A program made the translations under genes and the position numbers. Below the pieces are notes generated by a model. That model did not search any database and was not told the DNA's origin. It was given only the letters and a program-made list of their open reading frames with translations. A stretch of 64,000 nt of DNA from positions 62,001-126,000 of the forward strand of contig JAFAYQ010000062.1 in assembly GCA_019240215.1 (NCBI GenBank), read 5' to 3'. This DNA comes from Actinomycetota bacterium (GTDB lineage: Bacteria; Actinomycetota; Actinomycetes; Streptosporangiales; Streptosporangiaceae). Shown here piece by piece: positions 62,406 to 64,000 of this stretch. Position 1 is the stretch's first letter. Each line of letters opens with the position of its first letter.

Positions 62406-64000
62406 GTGTCAATCGACGGAATTTTCGGGACGATAGGTTCCTTCGCGGTCAAATTCCGCTGGTTCATCCTGGTCGCGTGGATAGTCGCGGCCGGCGCGGT
62501 GCCGCACTTCCTGCCGTCGCTGGCCAGCGTGACCCAGGGAAACAACGCCAACTTCCTGCCGGCCAGCGCGCCGAGCCAGCACGCCACCGACCTGGCCAAG
62601 CCGTTCGGGCTGGGCACCCTCACGCCGGTGCCGGTGATCGCGGCGGTCAGCGACGGCAAGCTGACCGCGGCCGACGTCACCTGGCTGAGCACGCTGGAGA
62701 AGGACCTCAAGGGCACGCCCACCGTGGTCAAGGTGAGCGACCTGGGTCAGTCCGCCGACGGCCAGGCCGAGCAGTTGCAGGTGCTGTCGAGCGTAGGCCA
62801 GGGCGACGCGAACGGGCTGACCACGCTGGTGGACAACCTGCGCAGCACGATCGCCAAGGCCAGCCCCCCGTCCGGCGTGCAGGTCCACCTGGCGGGGGCG
62901 GTCGCGATCCAGGTCGACCAGCAGAAGAAATCGGGGTCCACCGGCAATGAGGAGGAAGGCATCTCGGTTGTCTTCATCCTCATCCTGCTGCTGCTGATTT
63001 TCCGGTCGCTGCTGGCCCCGCTGATCACCCTGTTCCCCGCGTTCATAGCAGTGGCGATCTCCGGCCCCCTGGTCGGCGAGGCGGCGCACGCGGGGCTGAA
63101 GGTTTCGCAGATCGCACAGCTCATGCTCATCGTGCTGGTGCTCGGGGCGGGCACCGACTACGGGCTGTTCCTGGTGTTCAGGGTGCGGGAACTGTTGCGG
63201 ACCGGGCTGGCGCCCAAGGAAGCGGTGCAGCAGGCCCTGATCCGGGTGGGCGAGTCGATCTCGTTCTCGGCCCTGACCGTGGTGGCCGCGCTGCTGTCCT
63301 TGCTGGCGGCCACGTTCCAGATCTACTCTCAGCTCGGCATCCCGCTGGCCATCGGCATCGGCGTGATGCTGCTGGCCGGGCTGACCCTGCTGCCCGCGCT
63401 GCTGGCCATCTTCGGCCGGGCCGCGTTCTGGCCCACCCGGACCCGCGCCGGAACCGGGAAGGTGGGGGTGTGGGGGCGGCTCGCGACCCGGATCGTGAAG
63501 CGCCCGGCCGCCGCGCTCATCACCGGCGTGGTCGTGTTCGGGGCGCTGGCCGTCGCGGTCACGGCGTACAACCCGGCCGGCTTCGGCGGCACCCTGAGCG
63601 CTCCCGGCGGCACCGACTCCGCCGCCGGGCAAGCCCTGCTGTCCAAGCACTTCCCGTCCAGCAGCGCCAACCCGACCAACCTCATCTACAAGCTCAAGCA
63701 GCCGGTCTGGGACGACCCCCAGGTCGTGACCACCGGCCAGAAGGTGATCACCCAGAGCGGGCAGTTCACCGCGATCACCGGGCCGCTGGACCCGGTCGGC
63801 GGGGTAACGCTCACCCCCGCCCAGTTCACCGCGCTGCACGCTGAGCTGGCCAAGCTCGGGCCGGCCGCCAGCCTGCCCGCCACCCCGCCCGCGAACCTGA
63901 CGGTGCCGCCATCGGCGTACCAGCTGTACCGGGCGACCGCCCCGTACGTGAGCGCGGACGGCCTGACCTTCCAGTTCGAGGCCAATCTCAAGGCGGGCGA
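62406..64000 (+). CDS. MMPL/RND-family transporter, partial (C-terminus outside window)
   Basis: The frame is open from a GTG at 62406 to the right edge (531 codons). The N-terminal helix FRWFILVAWIVAA is followed by an outside loop (about 40-180) and a membrane bundle starting VVFILILLLLIF. That bundle includes MLIVLVLGAGTDYGLFLVFRVRE, with the conserved Gly-Asp-Tyr of MMPL proton relays, and SFSALTVVAALLSLL. The second outside loop starts after about 380 (GTDSAAGQALLSKHFP). MMPL proteins export lipids or polyketide-like compounds using the proton gradient. The cargo is unknown. Confidence 0.9.
   Translation, partial: MSIDGIFGTIGSFAVKFRWFILVAWIVAAGAVPHFLPSLASVTQGNNANFLPASAPSQHATDLAKPFGLGTLTPVPVIAAVSDGKLTAADVTWLSTLEKDLKGTPTVVKVSDLGQSADGQAEQLQVLSSVGQGDANGLTTLVDNLRSTIAKASPPSGVQVHLAGAVAIQVDQQKKSGSTGNEEEGISVVFILILLLLIFRSLLAPLITLFPAFIAVAISGPLVGEAAHAGLKVSQIAQLMLIVLVLGAGTDYGLFLVFRVRELLRTGLAPKEAVQQALIRVGESISFSALTVVAALLSLLAATFQIYSQLGIPLAIGIGVMLLAGLTLLPALLAIFGRAAFWPTRTRAGTGKVGVWGRLATRIVKRPAAALITGVVVFGALAVAVTAYNPAGFGGTLSAPGGTDSAAGQALLSKHFPSSSANPTNLIYKLKQPVWDDPQVVTTGQKVITQSGQFTAITGPLDPVGGVTLTPAQFTALHAELAKLGPAASLPATPPANLTVPPSAYQLYRATAPYVSADGLTFQFEANLKAG

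Overview
The window is about 72% GC with actinobacterial gene content. There is a monomeric isocitrate dehydrogenase, isocitrate lyase under a RamB-type regulator, a mycothiol-type DinB enzyme, mycofactocin-type dehydrogenases, and many GTG starts, GTGA/ATGA overlaps and leaderless-looking promoters. I infer a soil-type, aerobic, mycothiol- and probably mycofactocin-producing actinomycete of the Streptosporangiales/Frankia kind. The sequence alone does not fix the genus. No rRNA, tRNA, CRISPR array, insertion sequence or prophage was seen.

Layout. 1-9.1 kb: a DUF4062/NB-ARC ATPase (cut at the left edge) behind an MFS exporter, a MocR regulator, a tartrate-dehydratase-like protein with an internal deletion, a quinone-oxidoreductase-like protein and a GH2 glycosidase. 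9.1-16.4 kb: an unusual glutamyl-tRNA synthetase, then a redox island with three mycofactocin-coupled SDRs, an MftD-type flavoprotein and two TetR regulators around a divergent promoter with two related palindromes. 16.6-25.2 kb: a stand-alone CBM48 protein, GNAT and zinc-ribbon/VOC proteins, a DUF2252-aquaporin pair, a penicillin-binding lipoprotein, a disulfide-type flavoprotein and a TRIC channel. 25.2-32 kb: a 1156-residue indolepyruvate ferredoxin oxidoreductase, an ArsR-MFS pair, DUF1992 and a nuclease-like protein. 32-42.5 kb: a CoA-binding protein without its own stop, an Orn/Lys/Arg decarboxylase, a hydrolase/phosphotransferase pair, a coupled hydrolase-GlcD-87-residue operon, an FKBP, HemD, a methyltransferase and a PIG-V-like mannosyltransferase. 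42.5-54.3 kb: a Tat-exported phospholipase C with a possible ribosome-site-sequestering hairpin, a degenerate hydrolase, isoaspartyl peptidase, GntR, icd, an ECF sigma factor, TMEM175 and acyl-CoA dehydrogenase. 54.4-64 kb: a low-GC TIR protein, ramB/aceA, a serine hydrolase facing a two-component system across an 18-bp palindrome, and an MMPL transporter cut at the right edge.

How it works together. Several genes serve acetate/fatty-acid carbon flow (RamB-AceA, monomeric Icd, acyl-CoA dehydrogenase, indolepyruvate oxidoreductase). The mycofactocin-type cassette probably oxidises a secondary or hydrophobic alcohol through a peptide-derived carrier made elsewhere, because the core mftABC genes are not here. 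Decay is visible in three gene relics, one stop-less gene, one hydrolase without its catalytic residues and one enolase-superfamily enzyme lacking about 54 residues of its cap. Perfect hairpins separate many convergent gene pairs.
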